Shown here: in pieces, positions 33,243 through 44,283 of the stretch
How the letters are laid out: each line of letters begins with the position of its first letter
How positions within the stretch are numbered: position 1 is the first letter of the stretch
Source: Aphrocallistes beatrix
Taxonomy: Eukaryota; Porifera; Hexactinellida; Sceptrulophora; Aphrocallistidae
Direction of reading: 5' to 3'
Length of the DNA stretch: 64,000 nt
Assembly (NCBI GenBank): GCA_963281255.1
Contig: OY725497.1
Location: 4,518,968-4,582,967, forward strand
The notes under the pieces: model-generated
Seen by the model: the letters and a program-made list of their open reading frames with translations, nothing else
The model's database searches: none
What the model was told of the DNA's origin: nothing
Translations under genes and position numbers: made by a program

Positions 33243-34856
33243 TTATTTGAAGGAGCTTGAGTTTGAAATCGCCTCTTCGAGCGGTGATGAAATGTCTTTG
33301 GGGGTAGAAGCTTTGCTAAAAACGTTCCAAAACCGGAGTGTTTCGTCCCCGGCTCCTGTGACGATGGTTTGTCCGTCGGGAGAGAGGGCAAGGTATAGGA
33401 CCCGGTTGGCATGCCCAGTGAGTTTAGCCACTTGGAGGAGCGAGGGGTATTTCCAGATTAGAATCTCGTTTTGAGAGAAGCCGTGGGTGCTGACGATTTC
33501 TTGGCTATGGAGGGACCAGCACAAGTTACACACTTGAGACCCGGTGTCGATGTGGCTCAGTTGCTGGCCGGTAGTCACATTCCAGAAGCGGATCGTTTTG
33601 TCCTGCGTCCCGCCCCCTGAAGCCAGGAGTCCGTACTGATGCGGCGACCACGCGATGGCTTTAATCGCCGCTCTGTGCTCCACGAATCGGTGAACCGGCG
33701 CGTTGCTGTGTTCATTCCAGACGAGCAGGCGGTTGTCATTGCCGCCGGAAGCCAGGTGCTGCTTGTCGGCGGACCAGCGCAGTCCGCACACCTCCTGCGA
33801 GTGGAAGTTAAGCCTCCGGGAGGGTCCATCCGCAGATGGCGCCCGTGTGTCCCACTGGCAGATGGACTTGTCGCGGCTGCCGGAGCAGACGGAGCTGCTG
33901 TTCCACGCGAGGCTGGAGACCCGCTCCGTGTGGCGGACGTAGCTGGCCACGCGGGTCCCGGCGGAAACGTCCCAGATTCCCACCACGCCGGTACGCGTGC
34001 CGACGCAGAGCGCAGTGCCGGACTCAGACCAGCTGACGGAGGTGACGCAGTCCCCTTCCCCTTGGAAGTCGTGCAGCTTGTTCACCTGGCTGTTGGCTGC
34101 ATTCCAAAGGTACACTGACGTTCCTAGGCCGACAGCGAGCATGTTTCCAGCGGACCAGTCTAGGAGGTTGAGGTAGTAGTCGTCCTGCAGCTCTGGCGCG
34201 TCCAGAACTTTGTAGGGGGTCTTGGAGATCTTCCGAGTCACGCGCTTGGGAGAAAGCAGCAGCTTCTGGGAGGAGAGGGTCAGGGGAGAGAGCGAGGCGC
34301 TGTCCAATGAGTAGCCGGAGTTTGAGCGGGACAAGCTGGACCGGAAGTGAAGGATGGAGGGGGAGGAATGTTTCCGGGAAGGAGAGACGCCCCACTTAGC
34401 GTCCGTACCCGGGGACATCGGGACAGGGAGGTCGGTGATGTCCGATCCCAGGATTTCATTCCGCAGCAGACACGAGTAGGTCACCGCCTCCTTGTGGGAC
34501 TCAGGGGAAGGGTCTCGGTTGGTGGCGGAGTTGGAAGGCGCGTTCGAGACTTTCCCCGCGCAACTGGACTCGTTCTCCGTCAGTGCGAGGATGCTGGACA
34601 GAATGGGACGCGAGCGGACCGGAATAAACCGGTCTCCACTGACCGGGCGTTTGGAGGGGGACAGGTCCGGCGGGGAGAGATTCAGGTTCCGCCGGATGGT
34701 GGGGGGAGAATTAAAGTGCGCGACAGAGGTCCGCTTCCCAAGAGACGATTGTCTGGAGGGGGTCTTGCATTTGAACCGCGGGGTATGGGGCGAGGAAGGG
34801 GGTGTGAGAGCTTTGGACACCCTCAGCGACAATCTACGTTCGTAAACCGGATCCAT
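33243..34856 (-). CDS. FZR1: APC/C co-activator FZR1/Cdh1 (fizzy-related), intronless, without the usual IR tail
   Basis: A 537-residue protein. The N-terminus MDPVYERRLSLRV matches FZR1 (MDQDYERRLL). The C-box is GDRFIPVRS. The linker contains YSCLLRNEILGSDI and SQKLLLSPKR. The WD40 domain starts after KISKTPYKVLDAPELQDDYY and carries seven blades with FZR1-identical blocks such as HSQEVCGLRWSADKQHLASG and SPDGQTIVTGAGDETLRFWN. FZR1 delivers D-box/KEN-box substrates to the anaphase-promoting complex in late mitosis and G1. Homologues end in an Ile-Arg dipeptide that docks on APC3; here the frame continues past NVFSKAS into a Ser/Glu-rich tail and stops at SNSSSFK. I found no plausible donor before the stop that would restore an IR end. 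The N-terminal region is longer and more Ser/Pro-rich than in vertebrates. Confidence 0.95.
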   Translation of the reverse strand: MDPVYERRLSLRVSKALTPPSSPHTPRFKCKTPSRQSSLGKRTSVAHFNSPPTIRRNLNLSPPDLSPSKRPVSGDRFIPVRSRPILSSILALTENESSCAGKVSNAPSNSATNRDPSPESHKEAVTYSCLLRNEILGSDITDLPVPMSPGTDAKWGVSPSRKHSSPSILHFRSSLSRSNSGYSLDSASLSPLTLSSQKLLLSPKRVTRKISKTPYKVLDAPELQDDYYLNLLDWSAGNMLAVGLGTSVYLWNAANSQVNKLHDFQGEGDCVTSVSWSESGTALCVGTRTGVVGIWDVSAGTRVASYVRHTERVSSLAWNSSSVCSGSRDKSICQWDTRAPSADGPSRRLNFHSQEVCGLRWSADKQHLASGGNDNRLLVWNEHSNAPVHRFVEHRAAIKAIAWSPHQYGLLASGGGTQDKTIRFWNVTTGQQLSHIDTGSQVCNLCWSLHSQEIVSTHGFSQNEILIWKYPSLLQVAKLTGHANRVLYLALSPDGQTIVTGAGDETLRFWNVFSKASTPKDISSPLEEAISNSSSFK

Positions 34857-35612
34857 TTCTATAAGCGCATCCTAGACTCGACTTTGAATTCAGTTAGTGA
34901 CTAAGAAATAATCGAATTTTCAAACGGAATATAAGCGAATTAAACTATGGATTCGGATAATGTTGTGAAGCCTTATAGTAAATGGTTGTTATTGTGTTAG
35001 TTAGATCGATAGACAATAGCTGTGTTGTAATGTTTTGTTCGATACGGTATCGAGTCCCATTGTTTACAAGTGTTAAGTCAAAATGATACAAATACTATTA
35101 ATATACGATACAACTCAATGGTTCCGATTACATATGGAACTATCAGTTGGAAATGTTATATCGGAAAATAAAGTACGTATAACTAAAATATATACTTTGC
35201 GTAGAGATGAGAAACCTACTTTAGAATGCTGGTGAAGTGCGTATTAATAAGAACGGTTAACTCAACCATTGTTATATGCCATCAGTGTGAAAACTTTATT
35301 TCAGTTCATGTCTGTGGCTTTTGTGTCGGAACACACAATTGTTTGTCTTATACGTAAAGTTTGTTTTGTCGTGATAGCTATTAGCTAAATGTTATATAGC
35401 AGATACTACGTACTACATAATAAACCTTACTACAGCATGATAATGAAGTTAGTTTTCAAGAAATCAGTGTGTGTGTTCTTATCCAATCATTTTGATTAAA
35501 AGATCGGAGATATAATCCCATTTCCTTATTAGGAGCTAAAAATAAATTTACACTAGAGGTGTCACGACCATTGGACGAGAGTGGACAGCGTCAATGGCCT
35601 ACAAACTACAGA

Positions 35613-35745
35613 CATGCCAACTGTCCCGCTTTTATATGAAATTTCTCCATTATGCCTCGCTTTTTTGGTCCATATATAATATTTTTTACTTCGTCCCGCC
35701 ATGTCCCGCGAAATTCAACACCGCGTCTCGCTCTTACAGGCCTCT
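35613..35745. repeat. GGGAC/TTGGCATG dispersed repeat
   Basis: Begins CATGCCAACTGTCCCGCTTT and continues through CTCCATTATGCC and CGTCCCGCCATGTCCCGCG. A possible end (TTATCATGGCTCAAGCTGCC) appears at about 35915-35938, suggesting a 190-bp interruption. Confidence 0.65.
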
Positions 35746-36603
35746 TAACCTATAATAAAACTAAATCGTGTGACGGAGTGTAACAAACCGTGAGATATGG
35801 TAAATAGTATTATGAACAGCGTTCTAATTCTTGAGATAATAGTGAGTAATGGTCTCATATTACAGCGAAAATCTTGAGACACACGATGAGATTATGAGAG
35901 TTGAGAGTCCTGCTTTTATCATGGCTCAAGCTGCCATGTATGTAAAGTATTATAACACTTTAATCATAACCTAGAATAAGAGTTTAGAAGAATGTCTACA
36001 ATTCTGCTTTAATTAATGTAAAGATTCAGACGCTGAAAGCTCTGACCTAAACTTGAGTGATCTGTTGTTGGTTGTTGGCATTTAGACTCTAGAATTGTGT
36101 TCATTGAGTCAATAATAAATTTGATATTTTTGTCCTTCGTTGTAAGACGGATAATTTAAAAATGCATTCTCTAACATAAAAGCAAGAAAAGGGTTGAGGG
36201 GATGTCCTAGTTACATAACTGTAGTTTAGGAATGCATGATGAAAGTACATTATTAAAGGGGATGGCTAATATACTCTGCACCTGCAATATTGAAATTAAT
36301 ATAGCAGCTCTGTTGTAAGCAAATTGGAGCTCATTGCAAGAATACAAACAAACAATATTTTAGACATAGTGGAAACGTAAAATGTGAGAGACAATAGTTG
36401 AACTGAGTTATGGGCAATAAACAGTCATTTGTTTAAAGAATAATAATAATAATATTAATATTCTGTACTGTATATGCCGTCAACTACTCTATAATAGTGT
36501 ATAAAATAGACGTTCCTAATGGCTGTTGGTATCTCGACCTGAACTATCTGAAATTTTAGAATTGAATGGGAAATAGATTTACAGAAAGAATGGAATTAGT
36601 TCT

Positions 36604-37280
36604 GTGGTTCTCAACAGTTGGCACACGCACCCCTTGGGGGTACGAGGGACGATTCTGGGGGTGCGAGAAAGTACAGCCACTTGTTTAATATTCACTAAGT
36701 AATAACAAATTTGTCCCATTTTGCTTACTCAATGAAGGGTGCTAAGACATTTACTCGATAAATTCTCTGATGAATGATAAACTACCAGCTCATAGATATT
36801 AAATAATATATACAAGATACAGGTGACTCCGCTTAATCGGTACACTTTGGTCCCGGATATTTTGTCCCGATTAAGCGGAGTTCCCAATTAACCAATGAAA
36901 TTTAGTATTAGTTTATAGTATGTATGGGAACCATTCCGTTCCTGGAGACTTGTCCCGCGGAGTTGACTGTATCAATGAGAGTACAAGCACTGTTTATAGG
37001 AAATCCTAGATATTTCGTTTATCAGAGGTGCGAGAGTTGATTTTGAAAGCTGAAGGGGTGCAGAAGTCTAGAACGGTTAAGAAAACTGAATCCAGGTGGA
37101 ACATAGAGGAAACTGTCCCACTGAATGCTAATGACAAGTAATGGCTTAGAATTGCAAAGTACCAATAAAACGTATGAATAAGGATGTCTCTCAAATGGAG
37201 CTGGAAATGATCAGAGGCCCGTGACAAACCATCCATAGTCCTGTTGTATTAAACGTACGAGTATTGAGAACCAATACAGC
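36604..37280. mobile_element. Possible hAT-like non-autonomous element with a nested MITE
   Basis: The left end TGTGGTTCTCAACAGTTGGC, followed by CCCCTTGGGGGT, resembles hAT (Tip100/Charlie-type) termini. A TTGAGAACCA motif in inverted orientation lies near 37269-37278. No clear 8-bp target duplication is visible. The pogo-like MITE 36820-36968 is inserted inside it, so it is older than that MITE. Confidence 0.4.
36820..36968. mobile_element. Pogo-like MITE nested in the hAT-like element
   Basis: Starts CAGGTGACTCCGCTTAATCGG and ends GCGGAGTTGACTG, with TA on both sides. Same subfamily as 13298-13412 in inverted orientation, with an extra internal CCGATTAAGCGGAG segment. Confidence 0.75.
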
Positions 37281-37544
37281 TTATTGGAAGGGATTCTGAT
37301 ATCTGAAAATAACTCCTGAGTCATATTTATCGTTGTCTCCCGTTGCATGAATCACAAAATTAGATAATATGTGTAGCGAATCATTCCTATTTCAAACTTC
37401 ATCAGTAATTTCACTAAAATGATGGAGAATAAAAAGCAATGTGACCTCACGTGTCCTATGTTTCCTCAGGATTATTCCAATGAGCGTTAAACAGATACTT
37501 TTCAGCGAGTATTCCGTCGAAGTGTTTAATAGATAAATCAGATA

Positions 37545-37717
37545 CACTCGACTCCGCTTAATCAGGTCAACCGATTAAACGGGCCACTTTTGGCAGGACC
37601 GGAATAGTTCTCACACATAGAAGCTAAATACAAAATATTTTCGGTTAATAGCGTTCTCCGCTTAATCGGGGCAACATGTCTTCTGACCGATGTGACCCTA
37701 TTAAGCGAAATCAACTG
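37545..37717. mobile_element. Pogo-like MITE (CAGTCGACTCCGCTTAAT family)
   Basis: Starts CACTCGACTCCGCTTAATCA and ends AGCGAAATCAACTG, with TA flanks. The core is shared with 24446-24614. Termini carry several substitutions, so this copy looks older. Confidence 0.75.
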
Positions 37718-39549
37718 TATAATTGATTGTTGAGAAGTTTTATGAACCTTCAACGTATTGTCTCTGAGTAAATGAAAAGCTAGTACCCCCATTGGTGGAT
37801 CCCTGTGGGTGCTGGGGGGCCAAAGCCCCAAAGTTGTGTCCCCCCAAATGTTATAAAAGGTTATCTCCTAGCGCTTCCTCTGAGGATACTCATTCAGTCA
37901 TATGGACTTCACACCTCTGACCTATCTATTTGCTAGGAAATAACTGGTTAAGATACCACACATTGAGCTGACTGTGCTATTTAGATGCTTGATGGTAAAG
38001 TGACAACCATAGGTGTCATAAACCACCCATGCCACCCAGATATCCCGGGTGTATTCCAGAGAATATTCTGCCTTGATACTTCCCGCCGAGCGCGTTAAAC
38101 GCGCAATTCAGCACGCTTAACTTGTCGAATACATAACTTTGTTGTTAAATAATGCAATTTACCCGAATAAACCGCACAAAACTTGAAAAATTAACTCGCT
38201 TTCCAATAATCCTGAGGGAAACACTGCCTTTACCTAATGTTCATATTCTAATAATGTTTCGACGAATCTAATTAGAGTTGATACACAATTATGACCCTCT
38301 TGTTGGAGAAACTGCCCAATCAGTGAGCCGAAAGACCTCGAACAAGGGTGACAGGATGGCTCAAGGGTCTGCCATAAGATTTATGACTATGGCGACAACT
38401 TAAAATTAATCGCAAAACTCGGCGGATACAACACATCAATACTAAACATTCGATTCGTGATATTATCCCAAATTCTTGTAAAATTAGTTCGTCTAAAAAA
38501 TAAATTTGCAAACGAACTCTTCTCGTAAAATAAATCAATAATAAAGCCATCTCAAATGGAATTATTGAAAAACACATCTTAAAATGCTGATTAGACACAA
38601 CATTGGTCAAATTGTCTACGAAAGGGATTTATCTTCTAGCATCGAGATATCTTATATCACTTTTCTATTATTAATTAATTCTTAAATTAATCTCACGAAT
38701 GAGATTAAAACATTCCAACATTCCTGTCTTTAAAATCATGATCTCTTCTCTCAAAAACTTTTCAGTCTTAACTTCGGTTTAAAACTAAACCGTCTTAATG
38801 CTGTATTCACGGATGACATCGGACAAATACCCAGAATTAATATTACAAAAGTATAGAGTCCAATGCCACACACAGCGATCAGAACCAATTGGCGCCCGCC
38901 AATAAGAAACGATCGCACCAAACCTTTGAAGATTTGAAACTGTAAAACCATCAAAAATACAAATAATCTAATTTTAAGTAAACATTTAACACACTAGAGA
39001 CCGAACATCATTATATAGACTAAAACACAGATTCCTACGATTCTATTGGCTAACAGCTCCGGAGTATTAAGCTTAATGGTCAGTCGAATATTTTCCTCAC
39101 CCACTCTTTCTGCCCCGAATCAAACCTGTCCATCCTAACTCCAGGACTAAAGTGAGAAATCCACTGGTCAGAAATCTCCATGGGAGTGTGAGAGCTAGCT
39201 GTAGGGGAGAGTTTTATCTGTAACGGAGACTATATTCATGTTCAGTGAGAAAACGAATAGACGAGCAGATAGAAATGTAGATTTGTGTCATTATGCGGTC
39301 ACTGTGTGAATGTGTACGATCTAGGAAGTGCTGTAGTGAAGGAGGATAGGTGAGGACACTCAAGCACCACTTGACCACCAAGTGGCATGGGATAGATGTG
39401 ACACTCGCTAGATTCGTGAAGAACTATCAGATAGAGTTGTAGTGCACTTCAAATATACAGCTAAAGAAATTCTAGCTTCAATTAAAACTAAAAAAACAAA
39501 CTGGGTTGCTATATGATAAGTTCATTACAAAATGAACCAATCTTGTTAA

Positions 39550-40036
39550 CAGTAGAACGGGCATGCCTAATTTACGGGACGCGTCCCGTCCCGTAAATTA
39601 GGCATCTTAACTCTTCCCGTCCCGTAAATTAGGCATCTTAACTCGTCCCGTCCCGTAAATTAGGCATCTTAACTCTTCCCGTCCCGTAAATTAGGCATCT
39701 TAACTCGTCCCGTCCCGTAAATTAGGCATCTTAACCCGTCCAGTCCCGTAAATTAGGCATGCCTCAGTAGAACCTCCATTAGTTGGAGAGTTGGGGACGG
39801 CGAAAATTAACCTACTCTCCCACTCCTCACTTCTGACTCTGTACCGTAATCACAAGAGATTAAGACAAGATGGTTTGAATAAATCCAAGAATAGTAATTT
39901 CAAATCATTTTAGTTCTCTTTAGGCCCAAAATACATTTATTCGTCCATTTTCTGACTATTTTGATCAAATGTTGCAAATATTTTTTACCTAAAATTGCCC
40001 CATAAAAGAGGTTCCCCATTTATAGAGGTTCTATTG
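39550..40036. mobile_element. Degraded MITE interrupted by a palindromic element
   Basis: The outer element has ends CAGTAGAACCTCCATTAG and AGAGGTTCTATTG. Its first nine bases, CAGTAGAAC, occur on both sides of the inserted element 39559-39764 (39550-39558 and 39765-39773), as expected of a target-site duplication. Confidence 0.6.
39559..39764. mobile_element. Palindromic-ended element with 31-bp tandem repeats and 9-bp target duplication
   Basis: The left terminus GGCATGCCTAATTTACGGGA is matched by its inverted complement TCCCGTAAATTAGGCATGCC at the right. Between them, TCCCGTCCCGTAAATTAGGC plus ATCTTAACTC(T/G) repeats about six times, so the right inverted terminus has been tandemly expanded. 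Flanks are the 9-bp direct repeat CAGTAGAAC. A 9-bp duplication would fit Mutator-like elements; 8-bp hAT is the alternative. Confidence 0.7.
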
Positions 40037-41218
40037 ATAAGGAATCTCAAACTGAACTCCTATGATCCGAAGAAATCAATTACGAGGTCCGTTAGAAAGA
40101 AACCTAACACATTCCGCGAGAGAAGTATAGAAGTGTGAGAGACATCCTCACACTATGTGTAAGGGAGCTATTGGCATGGGGGATGGGAACTTTTATTTAC
40201 AGTTCATAACATTGGAAAAGCGTATCCACTCATGCTCTCTTCTAAATTTAGCATTAGATTAATCAAACGAAATACTTCACATACTTGCCTATTGTCCCAT
40301 TTTGGGGCATGCCGAACTTACAGAATGGAACGGAACCATTCCGGAAATCTGAGTACCTAAATTCCGTAACTTGACGGATCGGTTCCGGAATTTTAAATGC
40401 CTATTTTACAAAATATTCCATTCCGGATAATATAAATGCCTAATTTACGGAGTATTCCGTAAATTAGGCTTGTCTCGTTTTTGGTGGGACCTCCCGTTTT
40501 TTCGGACATATGTTGAAGGTAATGTCCCGCGAAAACGTTCCAAAAAGTAGAATTATCTCGCTTTTCAGCGTATAGGATTAATACAAATATAATATGTCCC
40601 ACTCAATAACTCAGTGTCCCACTGAAAGAATACTTAGATCCCACTTTTTTCTTTGCAGAGGTTGCCATCATAGGCACCAAGTTTTGGAAAATAAAATAAA
40701 ACCTGGGAGTCCAAGAGCGGCGAAGCGAGCGACGGTAAGGAGGGTCTGTCCTCCAGAATTTTTTTTGATATTAGACGCTCAAATATCGATCTACAGCTAT
40801 TGTTCACACCTGGAGGAAAGAAAATCTGGACTATAGTGGAATAAAAATGTAATTTGGATATATATAGACTCAATTAATATAATTTTGCGGTTTAGTTGTA
40901 ACTTATAAGTTCGTGTGAAGTCCTGTCATACCACAGCTTACCAGATACCCACAGTTGGCGCCTATGATTGTCATGCATGAGTTTAGGAATTTAATAATCA
41001 CAGACAGAGGCATAGCCAAGATGCTGCATTGTATAAATGCTGTGGATGCTCCAAAGTCAAAAGTACTCAAAATTTCGTAATTTTTTGACATTTTAAACTC
41101 TTGCGGCGTAATTTAACCTTGACTTCATTGTATTGAATAATATCTAACACACACACACACACCTTTACCATACGACAATGGGTACGAGAATGGGTGTGAT
41201 AACTCATTATACGAAGTA

Positions 41219-41406
41219 CAGTCGATTCCGCTTAATAGGGCTACATCGGTCAGAGGACATTTTGCCCCGATTAGGTGGAGAACCCCATTAACCGAAAATA
41301 GTTTGTATTAGCTTCTATGTATGAGAAATATTCCGGTACTGCCAAAAGTGGTCTGTTTAAGCGGTTGACCCGACTAAACAGTGACCCTATTAAGCGGAGT
41401 CGACTG
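41219..41406. mobile_element. Pogo-like MITE (CAGTCGACTCCGCTTAAT family)
   Basis: Starts CAGTCGATTCCGCTTAATAG and ends TTAAGCGGAGTCGACTG with TA flanks. Orientation is opposite to 24446-24614. The core is intact (CGGTACTGCCAAAAGTGG). Confidence 0.85.
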
Positions 41407-41856
41407 TATTTACATTTTTAGAAAAACTAGCACTATCTTTATTTCAAGTCGGTAGATAGACAATGCAATTATACTGGATTAATCGGAATTAAAATGTGAC
41501 AAACCTCTAGTATTCTGTTTTTCTGAAGAATATTTGTTTGTTCAAATAAACACAACACACACAGCTAAATCCTTGTATCTGGATTTAGAGTAGAATGTTA
41601 TTCTTGACAGTGCGAGCAGCTAACTCGAAGAAAATCTCTGAATCAGTCAATCTTCTGTTAGAACTCTTGGTCGCATATAATCTCGTTGCTAGAGTATGTG
41701 GGAATTATGTGTGTTAATCGATACGATTAATGAATAACAGTTGTTTGAGATGGGCAGGAAGGGGGACAAAACTATAGGCATAGCGGGTAACGAATCAATT
41801 TTTGATGAGCCTAAGATATTTTTCTGGGGGGGTACTATTCTGGTACCACGACGAGG

Positions 41857-42128
41857 TATTGAAAAGTCGAGTGCGCATGCGCATTCAAAAGGGTCGAGTT
41901 CGTATCCGCGATATCATCGACGGTGAACTCAAAGGACTGGTTAAAAGTGGCCGTCACGTACACGTGGCTGCTGTTACTGACATCTTGATTATTTTCCGCA
42001 AGGCTAGTCAGTTGAGTAAATATACCATAACAAACACAACGATGATATGCGCATGCGAACTCGACCCTTTTGAATGCGCATGCGAACTCGACCCTTTTGA
42101 ATGCGCATGCGCACTCGACTTTTCAATA
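41857..42128. repeat. Inverted repeat (hairpin) with GCGCATGCGC-containing arms
   Basis: The left arm 41857-41902 (TATTGAAAAGTCGAGTGCGC, ATGCGCATTCAAAAGGGTCG) is complementary to the right arm ending at 42128. The right arm carries an extra tandem copy of the 27-bp unit GAACTCGACCCTTTTGAATG plus CGCATGC. The ~120-bp loop is unique. No coding function is seen, though arms and loop stay open in one frame. Confidence 0.8.
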
Positions 42129-42982
42129 TATGCCACGACAGGTATAAACTAGTCCATTTTCTGACACCACGACCAAGGTTGCATCTATCCACCCCTCTGA
42201 AAATATTTTTGATATCTTACCCCCCGTGCGGGTTTGCTATTTTCTGTCTCCGTCTAGGATTCAGTGTGGCATTAACGTGGCAGTTCATTTCATGTACCTA
42301 AAAAGATTCATGCCATTTCAGGAACCAAGAGCTTGTCCTTGCAGTGAGTTTTCCGCATGCGTATAAGCCTTATCCGCATGCGGATGAACGTTTTTAATAG
42401 CTCCAGAATATAGGAAAATTGCTATAGGGGATCCGCAGTCAGAAAGGTTGAAACCGCTGATCTAGGGACTTGGATATAAGAGTTTAGAGAAATTTTGCAA
42501 GGGTATGCTTGCTGCCCCACTTTTTATGAACTTCCGAGGGTTCTGAAAATAAAAATATCCCGGAAAATACTGGCGTATAAATTCCCTGAATCTCATTGGC
42601 TTTCAACAAAACCCTCGTTTTAGGTGAAGAACTAATCAAACTTTGTTATTGTGCAGCAAAAAACAGGAGGGAGCTTTTGTTTTTTTTCGGTACATAATAA
42701 CAAGTTTAACAAGTTCTTCACCGAAAACGAGGCAATTTTTTGAAAATAATATATTCTGTATATTTTACCGAATATTATACTATTGATACGTATTATCAAT
42801 TGACATAATTTTAGTATTCTGACACCTCACTACAAACATTAATAATTATTATATTTGTTTTAATTCAATAGAGTAACACAGAATACAGTGAGAAATACGC
42901 GCGCTTGAATTTAGTGGATAGAGTCACGCGCCAGATTAGAGTCACAGATTCACGAGGTCACAATTTACATGGCACAAAACTG

Positions 42983-43100
42983 TATAAATAGAAGCGCATT
43001 GATGGAGAATAAAACTAATCTAACTCTCTACAACAATCTCAATACACTACGAACTAAACTGAAGAATTATAACAGATTTTCAACTCAACCAATATTTCAA
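42983..43100 (+). promoter_or_regulatory. Candidate promoter and 5' UTR exon of the NLR gene
   Basis: TATAAATA at 42983-42990 is followed about 30 bp later by a likely start site and a non-coding stretch that ends at a donor, TTTCAA|GTGAGT (intron from 43101). The first good acceptor downstream is TTATTTGTAG just before TTCCACTCTACAGAAGATG of the NLR gene. If used, this gives a ~90-nt leader exon and a 1.5-kb intron that contains the left inverted-repeat arm. This is inference from signals only. Confidence 0.45.
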
Positions 43101-43345
43101 GTGAGTTTGAAAAACTAATTATTAATATACGTACTTGTAAATCGTTAAATAAAATATGTATTCAGTTTATTCATATTTGTATACTATTGAAAGTTTATTA
43201 ATCTTTGATATAAGTAAAAAATCCGCTATCGATCAATATCACGATACTGTTTAAAGATTTTGTTTTCTGAAAATTATCAATTTCTATTCCAAAAATACTG
43301 GAAAAGATTTGTTGAATATAGTTTCGATATTTAGTGTTTTCATTT

Positions 43346-43962
43346 TTTAAAAACCCCCCACAGACGGGATGGAAGTGTGCTTCCAAATCTCATAAGTCAC
43401 CTTAAGTCACCTTTATTATACTTAAATAATCAATTCCAGTCCATGTCGTTAAAAGTTATTTTATGATCGAATTGATTGATCGTAGCATATAACACACTTT
43501 AATTGTTGTTGACGATCAAATTATAGACTCAAAATAGCAGTATTCAATCATTTATATGAAATAGAATCGTGTGAATGGCATTATAAAAGGCTGATAATTG
43601 ATTGGTTCACATAAACCAATGAATTTCAATCACAATTAGTTCTTTTGATTGTATGCATAAGTCACTACTATTTTATTCCAATGTACTATTTGCATTATAA
43701 AATAATCGAATTTGATTGGCCAGCACATTTTGTCACCTATCTCGGCGAGGTGTGAACTCGGCGAGATGTGAACACCGAGGTGCACATCTCCATATCACTT
43801 TGCACCTCCTGTAAAAATTTCAAGAGGATATCTCTTAAACTCGGGTCAGGACACGAATTTCGGACGGCCGGCCGGCCGGAACATCCTCATTTTAGTACTG
43901 TGCATCCTATACTATTAGTATAGTAGCTATGCTACTATACTAATACTATAGGAAGCACACTA
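43346..43962 (+). repeat. Left arm of a ~0.6-kb inverted repeat flanking the NLR gene
   Basis: From TTTTTAAAAACCCCCCACAG to a terminal palindrome (GTGCATCCTATACTATTAGT and its complement, 43905-43962), this segment is the reverse complement of 48852-49445 with scattered substitutions and small indels. This copy has an extra short duplication (GGTGTGAACTCGGCGAGATG region). Confidence 0.9.
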
Positions 43963-44230
43963 AAAATAAGAGGATACATTTTTTGAATTTTCGAATACAT
44001 ATTTCAATATTTCTCATTTCTATTTCGTCATAATTTTCCCTAAAAGGAGGTAGATGGTATTCGTAACGATTGTTGTAAATCTTATATATTAAAATGCTAG
44101 GATTTTTTTTTGTTTGTTTTGTTTGTTTGTTTGTCCGAATTGATTGAAGAATTGGCAAGTCGTAGAGATACGAAAATTGGCATGTAGGTGTCAAATGGTG
44201 AATCTAGGATTAAGTTCGAAGATCTAAGCA

Positions 44231-44283
44231 AAATGTTCACACCTCGCCGAGATAGGTGACAAAATGTGCTGACCAATCAAATG
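44231..44283 (-). repeat. Partial third copy of the inverted-repeat sequence
   Basis: TTCACACCTCGCCGAGATAG through GTGACAAAATGTGCTGACCA repeats part of the arms, in the orientation of the right arm. It lies between the left arm and the NLR start codon. Confidence 0.75.

Larger units (their letters stand above)
34857..42980. other. 8-kb gene desert rich in short transposon-derived repeats
   Basis: No open frame here has a recognisable family. The region holds at least six repeat insertions: GGGAC repeat 35613, hAT-like element 36604-37280 with a nested MITE 36820-36968, MITEs 37545 and 41219, palindromic element 39559-39764 within a MITE, and hairpin 41857-42128. An (AC)n run lies at 41148-41163. 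Confidence 0.6.

Noticed and set aside
39559-39764. CRISPR-like array of 31-bp repeats
   Set aside because: Units are contiguous without unique spacers, in a eukaryotic genome, within an element with inverted ends and a target duplication.
41741-42192. Open frames across the GCGCATGCGC hairpin
   Set aside because: The Arg-rich RVRMRIQKGRVRMRI pattern comes from the tandem repeat, not from a protein family.
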